Source: Petrolisthes cinctipes (lineage: Eukaryota > Arthropoda > Malacostraca > Decapoda > Porcellanidae). From it: a stretch of 64,000 nucleotides of DNA. The first letter of the stretch is position 1; the number at the start of each line of letters is the position of its first letter. Location: contig JAWQEG010003719.1 in the NCBI GenBank assembly GCA_033782935.1, forward strand, positions 2,501 to 66,500, given 5' to 3'. The notes under the pieces are model-generated. The model had not been told where the DNA came from and searched no databases. It saw nothing but the letters and a program-made list of their open reading frames with translations. The translations under genes and the position numbers were made by a program. Below are positions 1 through 11,620 of the stretch, in pieces.

Positions 1-83
<83 letters not shown>
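1..83. repeat. (CA)n microsatellite at the window edge
   Basis: Uninterrupted CA dinucleotide array that runs into the window start, so its full length is unknown. It ends in a short A-rich stretch near 91-100. Confidence 0.97.
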
Positions 84-85
<2 letters not shown>

Positions 86-416
86 CCCTTATAAAAAAAA
101 ACTCCCTTAACAAAACGAATGAACATCTATATAACAAGTAGAGAACATGAGACAGTTATACGAAGGGAAGGAGGTCCCATGCAGTGACAGTTTGATAGGC
201 TGCCATTTCTCTTGACCAGTGACCAATCAAAGTTCACCTGAGACACAACGGTAACACAATCCCCGGCCAACCAACCAACCAACTCAGTGCTCCAGTTTAA
301 AGGACGGGTGTAATGGGGATTTATATACTGGTATCCTCAGATTTTGCTACAATACGGAATTTGGGGGCGAAGGGAATGGGGGGAAATCGTGAGAATATGG
401 TTTCTCTAAGAGTGTG
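84..416. other. short non-repetitive spacer
   Basis: Roughly 330 bases of mixed composition between two dinucleotide arrays. It holds a CCAACCAACCAACC run near 266-280 and a GTGACCAATCA string near 220. I see no open frame with family resemblance, no RNA fold and no repeat that recurs elsewhere in the window. Confidence 0.5.
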
Positions 417-1095
<679 letters not shown>

Positions 1096-1745
1096 ATGAA
1101 GGTAGATGGAGGAAGGAAGTGGTGGGAAGGGATGATTGGTTGTGAATGAAGGACAGAGGGAGGGAAGGAAGAGGAGGAAGAAATGGAGAATGGGGAGGGA
1201 AAGGCAGGGATGGGAGAGGTTGGGTGAGGAAGAAAAAAATAGATAAAAGAGAGAGGAAACTAGAAAGAAAGGGAAAGAAGGAGGGGAAAAGTGAGGGGAA
1301 TGAGAGAGCAGGGGAAGGGAGGGGAGAGAAGTGGAAGGAAAGAGCAAGGAAGGGGAGGAGTAACAGAGTAAGAGAGAAAGAGCAGGGGAGGTGGATGGAA
1401 GGGGGAAGGGTAGAGCTGAGGCAGGGAGGATGAGAGAGCAGGGAAGGGTAGGAGAGGAAGAGGAGGAGGGAGAACAGGGAAGGGTAGGAGAGGAGGAGGA
1501 GGAAGAACAGGGAAGGGTAGGAGAGAAGGAGGAGGAGGAGAGAGAACAGGGAACGAGAGGAGGAGGAGGAGGAGGAGGAGGAGGAGGGAGAACAGGGAAG
1601 GGAAGGAGAGGAGGAAGGAAAACAGGGAAGGGAAGGAGAGGAGGAGGAGGGAGAACAGGGAAGGGAAGGAGAGGAGGAGGAGGAGGGAGAACAGGGAAGG
1701 GTAGGAGAGGAGGAGGAGGAGGAGGAGGAGGAGGAGAGGAGAGCA
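1096..1745. repeat. purine-only tract with a GGA-rich minisatellite
   Basis: About 650 bases almost purely A and G on the plus strand. From about 1430 to 1735 it resolves into a minisatellite of roughly 30-40 bp whose units share GAGAACAGGGAAGGG followed by a variable number of GGA triplets. Such a long polypurine tract can form triplex DNA. The long Pro/Ser/Leu-rich frames on the minus strand are artefacts of this composition. Confidence 0.9.
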
Positions 1746-1939
1746 CGTCAAGGGAGGGGAATAGGAGTGGAGTGGAGCAGGGTGTGGTGTGTGGTGTGGT
1801 GTGACGGTAAATGTCAGTGTAGCCTCAGGCATCTCTGGCGCCATAGTTCACCAGGGGACCAACCAAGGAGGGGGAGGGCGAGGGAGGGACTAGCAGCGGA
1901 GGTGAAGAGAAGGAGGAAAGCAGCCGAGGGAGGGAAAAG

Positions 1940-1941
<2 letters not shown>

Positions 1942-1981
<40 letters not shown>

Positions 1982-2204
1982 TGTAGATTACTTGTGTACT
2001 TATTAAAAAAGGTGTGAGTGTGTGTACTGTATATACATGTGTACTGTATATACATGTGTACTTACAAAAAAGGTGTGTTTATGTGTGTAATGTATATACT
2101 TGTGTACTTATAAAAGAAGAGGTGTGTGTGTGTGCCGTAGAATATTTCTCTACTTATAAAAAAAGGTGTGTGTGTGTGTACACTTGTGTACTTATATAAA
2201 TAGG

Positions 2205-2237
<33 letters not shown>

Positions 2238-2260
2238 GTGTGTGTACTGTAGATTATTTG
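1942..2260. repeat. (TG)n followed by a degenerate GTGTACTTATAAA minisatellite
   Basis: A TG array (1942-1979) is followed by about six diverged units sharing TGTGTACTTATAAAAAAGG and GTGTGTG, with inner TGTACTGTATATACA motifs, and then another GT array (2205-2245). The units vary between about 40 and 65 bp. Confidence 0.8.
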
Positions 2261-2315
2261 TGTACTTGTAATGCGTGCTTGCAAGTCGTGTTCATGAGCA
2301 TAAAGTGTGCAACCA

Positions 2316-3070
2316 TAACAACTCATCCTTCCTTTCTCTTCTTCTTTCCTTCCCTCATTCCTCTTCTTCTTTCCTTCCTTACTTCCTCTTCTTTTTTTCC
2401 TTCCTTCCTTCCTCCTCTTCTTTCCTTACTTCCTTCCTCTTCTTCTTTCCTTCCTTCCTTCCTTCCTTCCTTCTTTCTTTCCTTCCTCTTTTGCTTTCCT
2501 TCCTCATCCCGCATTCATTCTCATTCTTGCCTTTCTCATATCCATTTATTTTCACTTATTCATCACAGCTCTTTTTCTTTCCTCTCTTCCTTTTATTCCT
2601 CATCACTGATCCCTATTTCTTCCTTCCAGCCATTTCTTATCTTTCACCTCCTTCCTTCCTTCGTTCCTTTCATTACTCATCACTTCCTTCCTTCCTTACT
2701 TACTTCCTTACTTACTCACTTCCATTCTTTTTCACCTATGCATCCCCCCCCTTACTTCCATTCCTTCCTTTGTTCCTGTCATTCCTCTCCACCATTTATT
2801 CTTCTCTCTTCCATCTTCTTTACTTTCCCTTCTTTCCTATCATCATACCGTCCCTCCTTCCCTCCCTCTCTCTCTTTTTTTTTTTTTTTTGCTCCCATTT
2901 CCTTCCCATTCATTTTCTCCCTTCGCTTTCACTTCCTTTCTCTTCCCTCCCCTCACCTTTCACTCCCTTCCTTACCTCCCCTTCCACTTTCTTCCCTTAC
3001 CTCCCCCTCCCTTACCTCCCCATACTTCAAATTCCTCACCTCACCTCCCTCCCTTACCTCCCTCACTGAG
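2316..3070. repeat. polypyrimidine tract of TTCC and TCTT units
   Basis: About 750 bases of C and T on the plus strand, with clean (CTTC)n and (TTCC)n between 2330 and 2510, a T run at 2877-2890, and CCTCCCTTAC-type repeats at 2940-3065. It mirrors the purine tract at 1.1-1.7 kb in strand bias. Frames here read as Ser/Phe/Leu/Pro only. Confidence 0.9.
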
Positions 3071-3470
3071 AAAAATTCAATATTTATTAGTGGATCAGGA
3101 TTTTCTCTGACCACGTTCCCAAAAGTAGGTTAAAAGAAGGGGGGGTTGGGGTTATTTATTGGGAGCGAATTGGAGTCTTCGTAGCCATCTGTACAATGCA
3201 AAGAAACACATCCCCTCCCTACTCGTATAATAAGTGACCTGTTTTCTGGCATAGGTTGCAGGAATCAGTAGCCCTCTAATTCACACAGAGCAAACTATAA
3301 AATAATCTCCTTCAACCAACATTCAGGGTGACGCAAGCCAGAGGAGTGTTTCAAAGAAGGTGAACCAATATCGGTCGGCTAGTTGGGCATCGATTCTCTT
3401 CTCATTACTTGCCTTTACCTATACATACCACTGTCGAAATTGAGGAGGCTGATTTTATCATTTTTTTCAA
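3071..3470. other. unique spacer
   Basis: Mixed-composition DNA with a short G-rich run near 3138-3150. Around 3238-3285 it carries a weak match to the MITE family whose ends read TCTGGCATAGGTTGCAGGAA. No gene is recognised. Confidence 0.4.
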
Positions 3471-3780
3471 GTTTACCTATTATTTTACCTACCAGTTTAC
3501 CTACCAGTTTACATATGATTTTACCTATGATTTTACCTACCAGTTTACCTATGATTTTACCTACCAGTTTACCTACCAGTTTACCTATGATTTTACCTAC
3601 CTGTTTACCTACCTGTTTACCTACCAGTTTACCTACCAGGTTACCTATGATTTTACCTACCAGTTTACCTATGATTTTACCTACCAGTTTACCTATACCA
3701 CTGTCGAAGTTGAGGAGGCTGATTTTATATTTTTTTCAGGTTACCTATTACTTTACCTACCAGTTTATTATTTACCTATC
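3471..3780. repeat. TTTACCTACCAG/TTTACCTATGAT minisatellite
   Basis: About 25 tandem 12-base units on the plus strand alternating TTTACCTACCAG and TTTACCTATGAT, with a higher-order block interrupted by two copies of ACCACTGTCGAARTTGAGG (near 3427 and 3698). The 12-base period keeps every reading frame open, which explains the open frames here. Confidence 0.92.
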
Positions 3781-3929
3781 ACAGTCGAAATAGAGGGGGT
3801 TTATTTTTTTATTATTACTTTTTTTCATATTGTATCATATTTATCATCTCGTACTGTCAAACTAGAGGAGCTTTCTTTTATATTTTTGTTACTGATATTT
3901 TAGATTGTATTATTTTTATCTAGACCGGG

Positions 3930-4814
3930 AAAGTAAGATGATGGAATGAGAAACAGAAGAAAGGGAGGTGGGTAAATTAAGCCTAAATGTAAGTCAGTAG
4001 GTAAGGAAGTAGTTAGGAAGTTAATTAAGTAGGATGGTTGGTAGGCAAGTAGGTAGGTGAGAGAGAGAGGGAAAGTAGGGAGGGAGGTAGAAAAACAGAT
4101 AAGTGGAAGCAAGGTAGGGAAAGGAGGTGGAGGAAAGGGAGGAAAAGTAGATAGGGTGGGAAGGGTTAAAAGGAGGTGGAGAGAAGGGAGGGAAACTAGG
4201 TGGAGGGAAAGTAGTTAAGGAGGGAAGGTAGGTAGGAGGGAAGGGAGGAAAAGTAGAAAGGGAGATTGAGGTAAGGAGGGGAAAGTAAGTAGAGAGATGG
4301 AGGTAAGGTTTGTAGGGAAGGAAAGGTGGAGATAAGGATGGGAAGGTAGGTGAAGAAATGGTAGGTATATAGGTAGGTAGATAGGGGGTGGAGGGAAAGT
4401 AGGTAGGGAGGTGGAGGTAAAGGTAAGGTATATAAGGTAGGGAGGTGGAGGGAAAGTAGGTGGAGGTAAAGTAGGTAAGGTAGGGAGGTGGAGGTAAAGT
4501 AGGTAAGGTAGGTGGAGGGAAAGTAGGTGGAGGTAAAATAGGTAATATAGTGTAGGTAAGGTAGGTGGAGGGAAAGTAGATGGAGGTAAAGTAGGGAGGT
4601 GGAGGTAAAGTAGGTAAGGTTGGTAGGTAAGGTAATGAGGTGGAGGGAAAGTAGATGGAGGTAAAGTAGGGAGGTGGAGGTAAAGTAGGTAAGGTTGGTA
4701 GGTAAGGTAATGAGGTGGAGGGAAAGTAGGTGGAAGTAAAGTAGGTAAGGTAGTGTTTGTAAGGTAAAGTAGGTAAGGTAGTGTTTGTAAGGTAAAGTAG
4801 GTAAGGTAGTGTAT
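3930..4814. repeat. purine-rich GTAGG/GGAGGTAAAG minisatellite, left arm of a fold-back structure
   Basis: Tandem units such as GGAGGTAAAGTAGGTAAGG and GTGGAGGGAAAGTAGGTGG, cleanest between 4380 and 4810, including a near-exact duplication of about 90 bases (4570-4640 and 4650-4730). Its reverse complement resembles the ACCT-rich array that starts at 4909, so the two form opposing arms around a short unique core. Confidence 0.88.
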
Positions 4815-4908
4815 ATAAGAGTCCAGCGTGGCGTCACCTTCCCCAACCAGTGACCGGAACCTGACCGTGCTGCCCCGTGGACCGTGACAACTGACCGCAC
4901 TCACTCCC
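4815..4908. other. unique core between two oppositely oriented arrays
   Basis: About 95 bases of balanced composition, starting with TATATAAGAGTCC and containing GTGACCGGAAC at 4850-4860. The same 11 bases recur at 6448-6458. It is flanked by purine arrays on the left and pyrimidine arrays on the right. The TATATAAGA string resembles a TATA box, but nothing downstream looks like a gene. Confidence 0.45.
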
Positions 4909-5475
4909 TCACTCACTACCTACCTACCTACCTCACTACCTCACTACCTACCTACCTCAATACCTACCTACCTACCTCAATACCTACCTACCTACCTCAC
5001 TACCTCACTCACTACCTACCTACCTCACTCACTACCTACCTACCTCACTACCTCACTCACTACCTACCTACCTACCTACCTACCTACCTACCTACCTACC
5101 TCACTAACTACCTACCTACCTACCTCACTCACTACCTACCTACCTACCTCACTCACTACCTACCTACCTACCTACCTACCTACCTACCTACCTACCTCAC
5201 TAACTACCTACCTACCTCACTAACTACCTACCTACCTACCTACCTACCTACCTACCTACCTCACTACCTACCTACCTACCTCACTACCTACCTACCTACC
5301 TACCTACCTACCTACCTACCTACCTACCTACCTACCTACCTACCTACCTACCTACCTACCTACCTACCTCTCTCACTACCTACCTACCTACCTCATGCTC
5401 TTACTACCTACCTACCTACCTCATGCTCTAACTACCTACCTCACTCACTACCTACCTCATGCTCTTATCTACCTC
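4909..5475. repeat. (ACCT)n tetranucleotide array with CACT interruptions
   Basis: Over 550 bases of TACCTACC interspersed with CTCACTAC and later CTCATGCTC variants. It is the longest tetranucleotide array in the window and the right arm of the fold-back arrangement around 4815-4908. The frame across it is only Tyr-Leu-Pro-Thr repeats. Confidence 0.96.
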
Positions 5476-5539
5476 ACTCACACACTACTTCTGAGTATAT
5501 GAGTGTGGAAGAAGAATTGTGAATGAGGAAACGAGAGTC

Positions 5540-5940
5540 CATAAATTACATAAGTGTTGGAAGAGAAACTGCGAGTGAATGAATTAATGAATGAATGGAT
5601 AGATGAATGGAAAGTGCAAGGAGAGTCAAGGGAAATGAGTGAACAATTGTATGAATGAATGAAGGGAAAGTACAAGGAGAGTCAAGGGAAATGAGTGAAC
5701 AATTGTATGAATGAATGAAGGGAAAGTGCAACTAGAATCGAGAGAAGTAAATGAATGAATGAATGAATGGAAAGTGTAAGGAAGTTGTAATTAGCATGCA
5801 TGAAGAAAGAGGGTCTCAGTAGGTGAATGAGTGAATGAATGAATGAATTAGTGTGGGAAAGGTGAGTTGGGGAGGTTGTGAATGAGTGAATAATGGACGG
5901 AATGAATATAGGTGAGTGAATGAATGAATGTCAACGTAGG
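5540..5940. repeat. minisatellite with GAATGAATGAA and GGAAAGTGCAAGGA
   Basis: About four imperfect units of 60-75 bases carrying AATGAATG, GGAAAGT(G/A)CAA, GAGTCAAGGGAAATGAG and AACAATTGTATG, grading into plain (GAAT)n to about 5930. Minus-strand Phe/Ile/His frames are shadows of the repeat. Confidence 0.85.
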
Positions 5941-6028
5941 GGGGTGGGGGGGTAGCAGTGGAATTGGGTGACATGACGTGGATGAGTAAGGAGAATGTGG
6001 GGTGAGTAAGTGGGTGAATGTTAGTGCA

Positions 6029-6078
<50 letters not shown>

Positions 6079-6142
6079 TTTTTCGTTTTTTTTGTGCTTG
6101 AGTGCCTGTGTTTTTGTTCTTTTTTTGTGCTTGTGTTTTTGT

Positions 6143-6206
<64 letters not shown>
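6029..6206. repeat. compound (GT)n-T run-(GA)n microsatellite
   Basis: GT array (about 6029-6061), a T homopolymer (6062-6083), two TTTTTGTGCTTG-like units, then an uninterrupted GA array (6146-6206). Confidence 0.95.
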
Positions 6207-6208
<2 letters not shown>

Positions 6209-6320
6209 GCTGAGTGAGTATGTGAGAGAGGGGGGAAGATGGTTGAGTATTATAGGGTGTGAGCGAATGATGAATGGGTGATTCTGTGTGTAAAGTGAGT
6301 TAATTAATGAATGATTGAAG

Positions 6321-6450
6321 AGTGTGGGCTGGGAGTGTGGGCGTGGCGTGGGCGTGGTTAGTGTGGGGTTGTCGGTGTGGGCTGGGAGTGTAGGCGTGGT
6401 TAGGGGGGTTGTCGGTGTGGGCTGGGAGTGTGGGCGTGGTGTGGGCGGTG
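6321..6450 (+). repeat. GTGGGCGTGG-rich minisatellite
   Basis: Three units starting GTGTGGGCTGGGAGTGT at about 6322, 6375 and 6415, each carrying GGGCGTGG or GGCGTGG. One unit contains GCGTGGGCG (about 6346-6354), the consensus bound by EGR-family zinc fingers, and all carry CACGCCC-type KLF sites on the minus strand. Whether this is regulatory or only a GC-rich repeat cannot be told from sequence. Confidence 0.75.
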
Positions 6451-6540
6451 ACCGGAACAGCAGCCAGGAGCGAGGACACTCTCGACCGGAAACCGGAACT
6501 GTAGGACGCTGGGGGGAACCACTGAATTGGGGGGGGGGGA

Positions 6541-6860
6541 GACGTGCTGGGAGGAGGAGGAGGAGTGGAGGGGCAGAGGGAGAGGAGTGTAAGGGGGGAG
6601 GGAGAGTGCAGGGGGAGAGGAAGGGGCGGAGGGAGGTAGAAGGATATGATGAGGGGAGGGGGCGACTGGGATGTGGGGGTGGGAGGTAGAAGGATATGAG
6701 AATAGGAGGGGGGCGGTGGGGATGTGGGGATGGGAAGAAACACCGGGAATTTAAGTAGGGGATATGGGAAGAGGAGGGTGCTGAGGGATTATGAGGAGGG
6801 CTGAAGGAGGTTATGGGAAGAGGGGGCGGAAGAAAATTAGGGAGTAGGTAGCTTGCTGGA
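6541..6860. repeat. G/A-rich degenerate repeat
   Basis: Polypurine DNA with repeated GGAGGTAGAAGGATATGA (6630 and 6684) and GGGGATGGGAAGA-type segments. The long Pro/Ser frames on the minus strand are compositional. Confidence 0.8.
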
Positions 6861-7600
6861 AGGAGAGACTTCGGCATATCTCGACCACAACAAAGAGGAA
6901 CTGTGAATTTGTTAATGGTAATTTTATGTTTGCAATTAACTTGAGCATGAATAACTACGCAATCTTCCCTGGACGCTGAGAGACTTGGGAATTATAGCGT
7001 CCTGGATACCAAAACAAATAGGGACTACGAACCTAAATTACCACGACTATCAACAAGAAAAATAGAGTAGCGACGTTTTCAGGGAAGATTAATGAGTGGC
7101 GAGAGATGGGTGGGGAATTCTGGGTCGTAATTAGCGTCAACGTCAAGGAGTGAAAGTCCCCCAGTGAAGATGAAGGGGTGGAGTGAAGGTGAGGCGGTGT
7201 GGATGGCTGGCTGGGTGGATGGCAGGGGAAGGGGAGAGGTGGGTGCCAGAGGGACTGAAAACACCACCACCATCAACATCAACAACAATACCCTGAGGCG
7301 GTGTTGACCTGTGTAGTGCTCCAGTAGTCTTGGCACGTTCTGCAACGTCATTCAGTTTTCGTACATCTGAAAGGACTGGGGTAACTCTACGCCATGCAGT
7401 TTTCTTAGTGCTTGCTGTCCTAACTCAGTTTTACCTTGTCTTTCGTTGTACAGAGTCTATCAGACCTAGGGAAGTCTTCTTTTATCATTGATTTCAAGAT
7501 ACACTATGCATTTATATATTAGCTTGAGGAAATATGATTTACCAATGGACTGAAAAGATGGGCTCAGTATTATTTACACACACACCTTTTGTATTTCAGT
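6861..7600. other. largely unique DNA with CATCAACAACA triplets
   Basis: About 740 bases of ordinary complexity. It contains a short CCACCACCATCAACATCAA run (7262-7290) and no recognised coding, RNA or transposon sequence. It is one of few non-repetitive islands in the first 10 kb. Confidence 0.45.
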
Positions 7601-7700
7601 CGAGGCTGGCCACCACCAATAACATCACCTCTACCACCACCAATACCGTCTCCAATACCACCACCATCATCATCACATCCCAGCACCATCTCACCACCGA
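7601..7700. repeat. ACC/CAT trinucleotide-rich stretch
   Basis: ACCACCA, ACATCA and CATCATCA triplet runs with substitutions. Thr/Asn-rich frames arise from these and show no family resemblance. Confidence 0.65.
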
Positions 7701-7774
7701 GTGCTGTTTACGTGGACAATTGACGGTAATGAAGCCACTTGGAGTGTGCTTGTTGTACAGTACCTGCCTACCTG

Positions 7775-8565
7775 CCTTCTGACTCCACCCTCACCCCTAG
7801 CTATCATTCGGACCTCTCTACCCTTACCCCTTTTCCCCTTCCCTTACTACCCTCTCATCCTTCTCTCTTCCCTCATTATACTATTATTTTTCCCTCTACT
7901 CTTACTATTCTCTCATCCTTCCCTCTTCCCTCACTACCCTCGTCCCCTTTTCACCTCTCCTGTCCATATCGTACTCTGATTTTCACCCTATTTTATCTTA
8001 TCTTTACACTCCAATTTATGTGACCTTACCCAGGCCATATTCAGTTGTATATTCAAACATTCTCGCATATTCCCTCATACTATATTTTTCACTCCATCGC
8101 TTCTTTCCATTTCAGTTTATTCATTTATTCCACTGCCTTCTTCAGTTATACTCAGCCCTTTTCTAATATCAACATCTTCCTTCCCCATTATCCCTCTCCC
8201 GTCTGCTCTTAATTAACCCTACACGTCACGTCACCAACACTCATTTTTTTATACCTCCCTCCCTACTTCACAACTCCAACTTTTCCCTCTCGTTCGCCTT
8301 ACCTCTCCACCCCTACATCTCTCCTTCCCTCCATCTCCTTTCCCCATCTCTGTGTCCCCTCTCCTTCCCCATCTCTGTGTCCCCTCTCCTTCCCCTCACC
8401 TCTCATTCCTCCCACCTCCATCTCTATCATCTCCCCAGCTTGTAACCTTCCCTACTTGTTTATCTGCACCTCAGCTAAACACACTCCACTAGCCAATCAC
8501 CATCACTACACATATTTCTCTCTGCTAATGATGCTCTGCCAGCCACACTCCCTTGCTTGTCTCAC

Positions 8566-8570
<5 letters not shown>
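7775..8570. other. pyrimidine-rich unique DNA
   Basis: C/T-biased sequence with tandem pieces such as CCTTCCCCATCTCTGTGTCC (twice, 8337-8390). No gene is recognised. Confidence 0.5.

Positions 8571-8628
<58 letters not shown>
8571..8628. repeat. (CT)n microsatellite
   Basis: Uninterrupted CT array of about 58 bases. Leu-Ser frames come from it. Confidence 0.97.
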
Positions 8629-8632
<4 letters not shown>

Positions 8633-8819
8633 CACCTACACCCACAATCTCTTCTTGTCACTTTCACTCACACTCACATTTGCCCTCACCCTTTCAATCT
8701 CCTCATCTCATCCACGACTTCACCTACAACCTCTTCTCTCCACACTCAGCTCGGATCTCTCCCACACCCACACTCAATAAATCCTATTTAGATACCCACA
8801 TTTAGCACCCGATTGCTTC

Positions 8820-9115
8820 CTCTTCAAATTCACCCACACTCACTAACTCCTTTTCACCCTCCCTCACTCGACACTCATTGACTCCTTCTCACTCTCCCTC
8901 ACTCACACTCACTAACTCCTTCTCACCCACCCTCGACCCACACTCACTACCTCCTTCTTACTCTCTTTCACCCACACTCACTACCATCTTCTTACCCCTC
9001 TTTCAACAACACTCACTACCTCCTTCTTACCCTCTTTCACCCACACTCACTACCTCCTTCTTACCCTCTTTCACTCACACTCACTACCTCCTTCTCACCC
9101 ACACTCCCCATACTC
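8820..9115. repeat. minisatellite with CACACTCACTACCTCCTTCT units
   Basis: About six tandem units of 40-45 bases built from CACTCACTA, CTCCTTCTTACC and CTCTTTCACC. The middle units are nearly identical. Confidence 0.9.
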
Positions 9116-9299
9116 ACACCCGCCTACAACCTCATCTTCTCACACACACACCTACCCACAATCACAACCCCTCTTCACGCCCATGTCTCTCTGCCCACGC
9201 CCACTACCCAACCCATATCAGAACACCCAGTGTCCCTAATGCTTCCCCGTGTACACTATACTATTACTTGCTTATCATTGGCATTTTTTTTCCTTTACA
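9116..9299. other. C-rich spacer
   Basis: Cytosine- and CA-rich DNA with no recognisable feature. Confidence 0.4.
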
Positions 9300-9502
9300 T
9301 CCATCTGTCTGCCTGCCTTTTAGCCTCTTTACCTGCCTGCCTGTCTACCTGCCTTTCAGCCTCTTTACCTGCCTGTCTGCCTGCTTTGATCCCTTTGCCT
9401 GCCTGCCTCCCTTGCCTGCCCGCCTGCCTGCTTGCCTCCCTTGTCTCCATGCCCGCCTGTCTGCCTTCCTTGCCTGCCCGCCTGCCTGCTAGCCTCACAT
9501 GT

Positions 9503-9537
<35 letters not shown>

Positions 9538-9572
9538 CTTGCTTGCTTGCCTGCCTGCTTGCCTGCTTGCCT
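9300..9572. repeat. (GCCT)n array with CTTG interruptions
   Basis: Tetranucleotide CCTG array. The left half is organised as a higher-order unit of about 50 bases with GCCTTTTAGCCTC-type interruptions. The right half (9500-9570) is nearly pure. Ala/Cys/Leu frames here are artefacts. Confidence 0.92.
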
Positions 9573-9747
9573 TGTAGCCGACGTGTGGTGACTCTGTCGA
9601 TCTAATGATGATCTATGGCCTGGGTATGAACTCAAGGCGCTGGCGTATTTGCCTAACTCACCCTCGTCTATCAGACCCTCACTCCCTCATACACACAATT
9701 GTACTTGCTCACTCGCTAGTCAATCTCTCCCCCGCCCCTCCCCCACC

Positions 9748-9823
<76 letters not shown>

Positions 9824-9868
9824 TGCATACACACCGTATCTGTATTCTTCTCACTATCAAACACACAC

Positions 9869-9964
<96 letters not shown>
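9748..9964. repeat. (CT)n then two (CA)n arrays
   Basis: CT array (9748-9762) joined to CA (9762-9814), a 45-base interruption, then a CA array of about 104 bases (9860-9964) with one CG. All frames across it are Thr-His or Val-Cys repeats. Confidence 0.97.
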
Positions 9965-9966
<2 letters not shown>

Positions 9967-10180
9967 TTTCTTTCTTTACGTCTCTCATACTCACATACAC
10001 TTTGTCTGGCTCTCGTTTTTCCCTCTAATTTTTTTCCAGTTCTCTCCTACATTGATATTTTTTTGTGTGATGTCCAAGTTAGTCTCCCTCAACGCAGCCT
10101 CCGCCCCTTCACCGCCCTGCCACCCCACCCACCCACCCCTTTAAGAGAACACATGTAAAAAACTTATAAGAATTTTAAAA

Positions 10181-10222
10181 CGATGTGGAGAGGGAGGGAG
10201 AGAGAGAGGAGACGAGAGAGAG

Positions 10223-10296
<74 letters not shown>

Positions 10297-10297
10297 A
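10181..10297. repeat. (GA)n microsatellite ending in a G run
   Basis: GA array with GACGA interruptions, ending in nine or ten G. Confidence 0.95.
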
Positions 10298-11056
10298 GTG
10301 ATAAGGTTGGAAGCCATATTTGTGTAGGGGATCAGTGATTACTTATCAGGAGCACATCTGAACCTCGTGTAACTTGGAGATAAGGAAGGATCTGGTTACA
10401 TGTGTAGAAAGTCCCTTAGATTGTGGGGGAAAGTTCGGAGGAGGTACTTACGTCTTGGTGGAGTGTCAGGAAGGCGATAACAGGGAAGGGCTATGGGCAA
10501 AGAGGAGTTTGTATTGTCATTTGCTGAGGTAGATTGAAGGGAGAGAGGCTGATTGGATAAAATGGGACTAGATATAGGAGAGAGAAGTATGGGAAGGAGA
10601 GGGGGGGATGATTATGTAGATGGGTAAGGAACATGGATACAGACGAAGGAGAGGAGAAAATGAAAAGAGAGGGATATTTGGAAGGAGCACAAGACGGTAG
10701 AGAGAAACAGTAAAAAAGTTATAAAGTAAAGAGTGTGAAGCCTATTGAAAGAGCATCAGAGAAGGATGAAATAAGGAGCAGCAAGGGAAGAGCATAGAAA
10801 ATATGAGGTATAAAAGGGGAACATAACGAGAAGCTAAGGGATAAGGGGATAAGAGAGGCTAAAGGATAAGGGAGGGGAGGAAAGGGGAAGGGACCCTCTG
10901 TTTACTGTTGGGTGAGGAGGGTGTAGAAAAAGACTGAGAGGGGTCAAGCCAGGTCGCCCTAAATCTCACCCTTACCACACCACCCTTTGCTAACCCAATC
11001 ACCGGGGAGCAGTCGACGAGGGGCGTGTACTGGATTAAGGGTCAGAGCTGAGAAAC

Positions 11057-11058
<2 letters not shown>
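10298..11058. other. purine-rich unique DNA
   Basis: About 760 bases, A/G biased to about 10930 and then balanced, with GGGATAAGGGGATAAGAG-like local duplications near 10840. No open frame with family resemblance, no tRNA fold and no repeat shared with the rest of the window. Confidence 0.45.
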
Positions 11059-11088
<30 letters not shown>

Positions 11089-11206
11089 TTTCTAACTACA
11101 CCTTTCCTCCCCTTTCCTTAGTTAATTAGAAGGGCGAGGTATCCAGCCGTGGGGGTCATTGGTGTTGTTGTTGTCGTTGTTGTCGTTGTTGTTGTTGTTG
11201 TTGTTG
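11059..11206. repeat. (ACAG)n and (GTT)n short arrays
   Basis: An ACAG tetranucleotide run (11059-11091) and a GTTGTTGTC/GTT triplet run (11161-11206), separated by 70 bases of unique DNA. Confidence 0.88.
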
Positions 11207-11620
11207 GGGTGGCAAGAGGTTTGATGACGGTTGTGTTCATATCAGCTCGCCATCAATCAAATATAATAAGAAAACAGTAATGTGTGTTTTGTTGAAACTT
11301 GAAAAATACGCATCGCACAGCAAAACTGAAAATATATGCGGGATTATAGATAAATAAATATATAGTTAAGTAAATAAAGACGAATGCGGGATTGTGCAAT
11401 AAAAGTTAGTAGACACGGAGATTCGATTCATATACCTGTATATGTATTTTTTTTAAGTGTGATTGGTGAATATCCACCTTCGACATGCTCTCTCCCCAAC
11501 CACAGTCAATACACTGATGTCCACCTCACGTAATCTCTCACTTCCACTGCCCATATCCACAGTATCCACTACATACATCAACACTACCCACATTCCCTTT
11601 ACACGATCCACAACCACACT
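11207..11620. other. unique AT-rich spacer
   Basis: Moderately AT-rich DNA with AAATAAATATA-type stretches near 11350. No gene is recognised. Short frames on both strands lack homology signals. Confidence 0.4.

Noticed and set aside
3383..3903. Plus-strand frames rich in Tyr-Gln-Phe-Thr or Leu-Pro-Thr
   Set aside because: The 12-base period of the TTTACCTACCAG array keeps frames open.
4884..5522. 212-residue Tyr-Leu-Pro-Thr frame
   Set aside because: Translation of an ACCT tetranucleotide array.
5816..6877. 353-residue minus-strand frame
   Set aside because: Spans a GA array, a homopolymer and purine-rich repeats; no family resemblance.
8820..9115. CRISPR-like array of regular repeats
   Set aside because: Units are contiguous with no unique spacers, and the window is eukaryotic.
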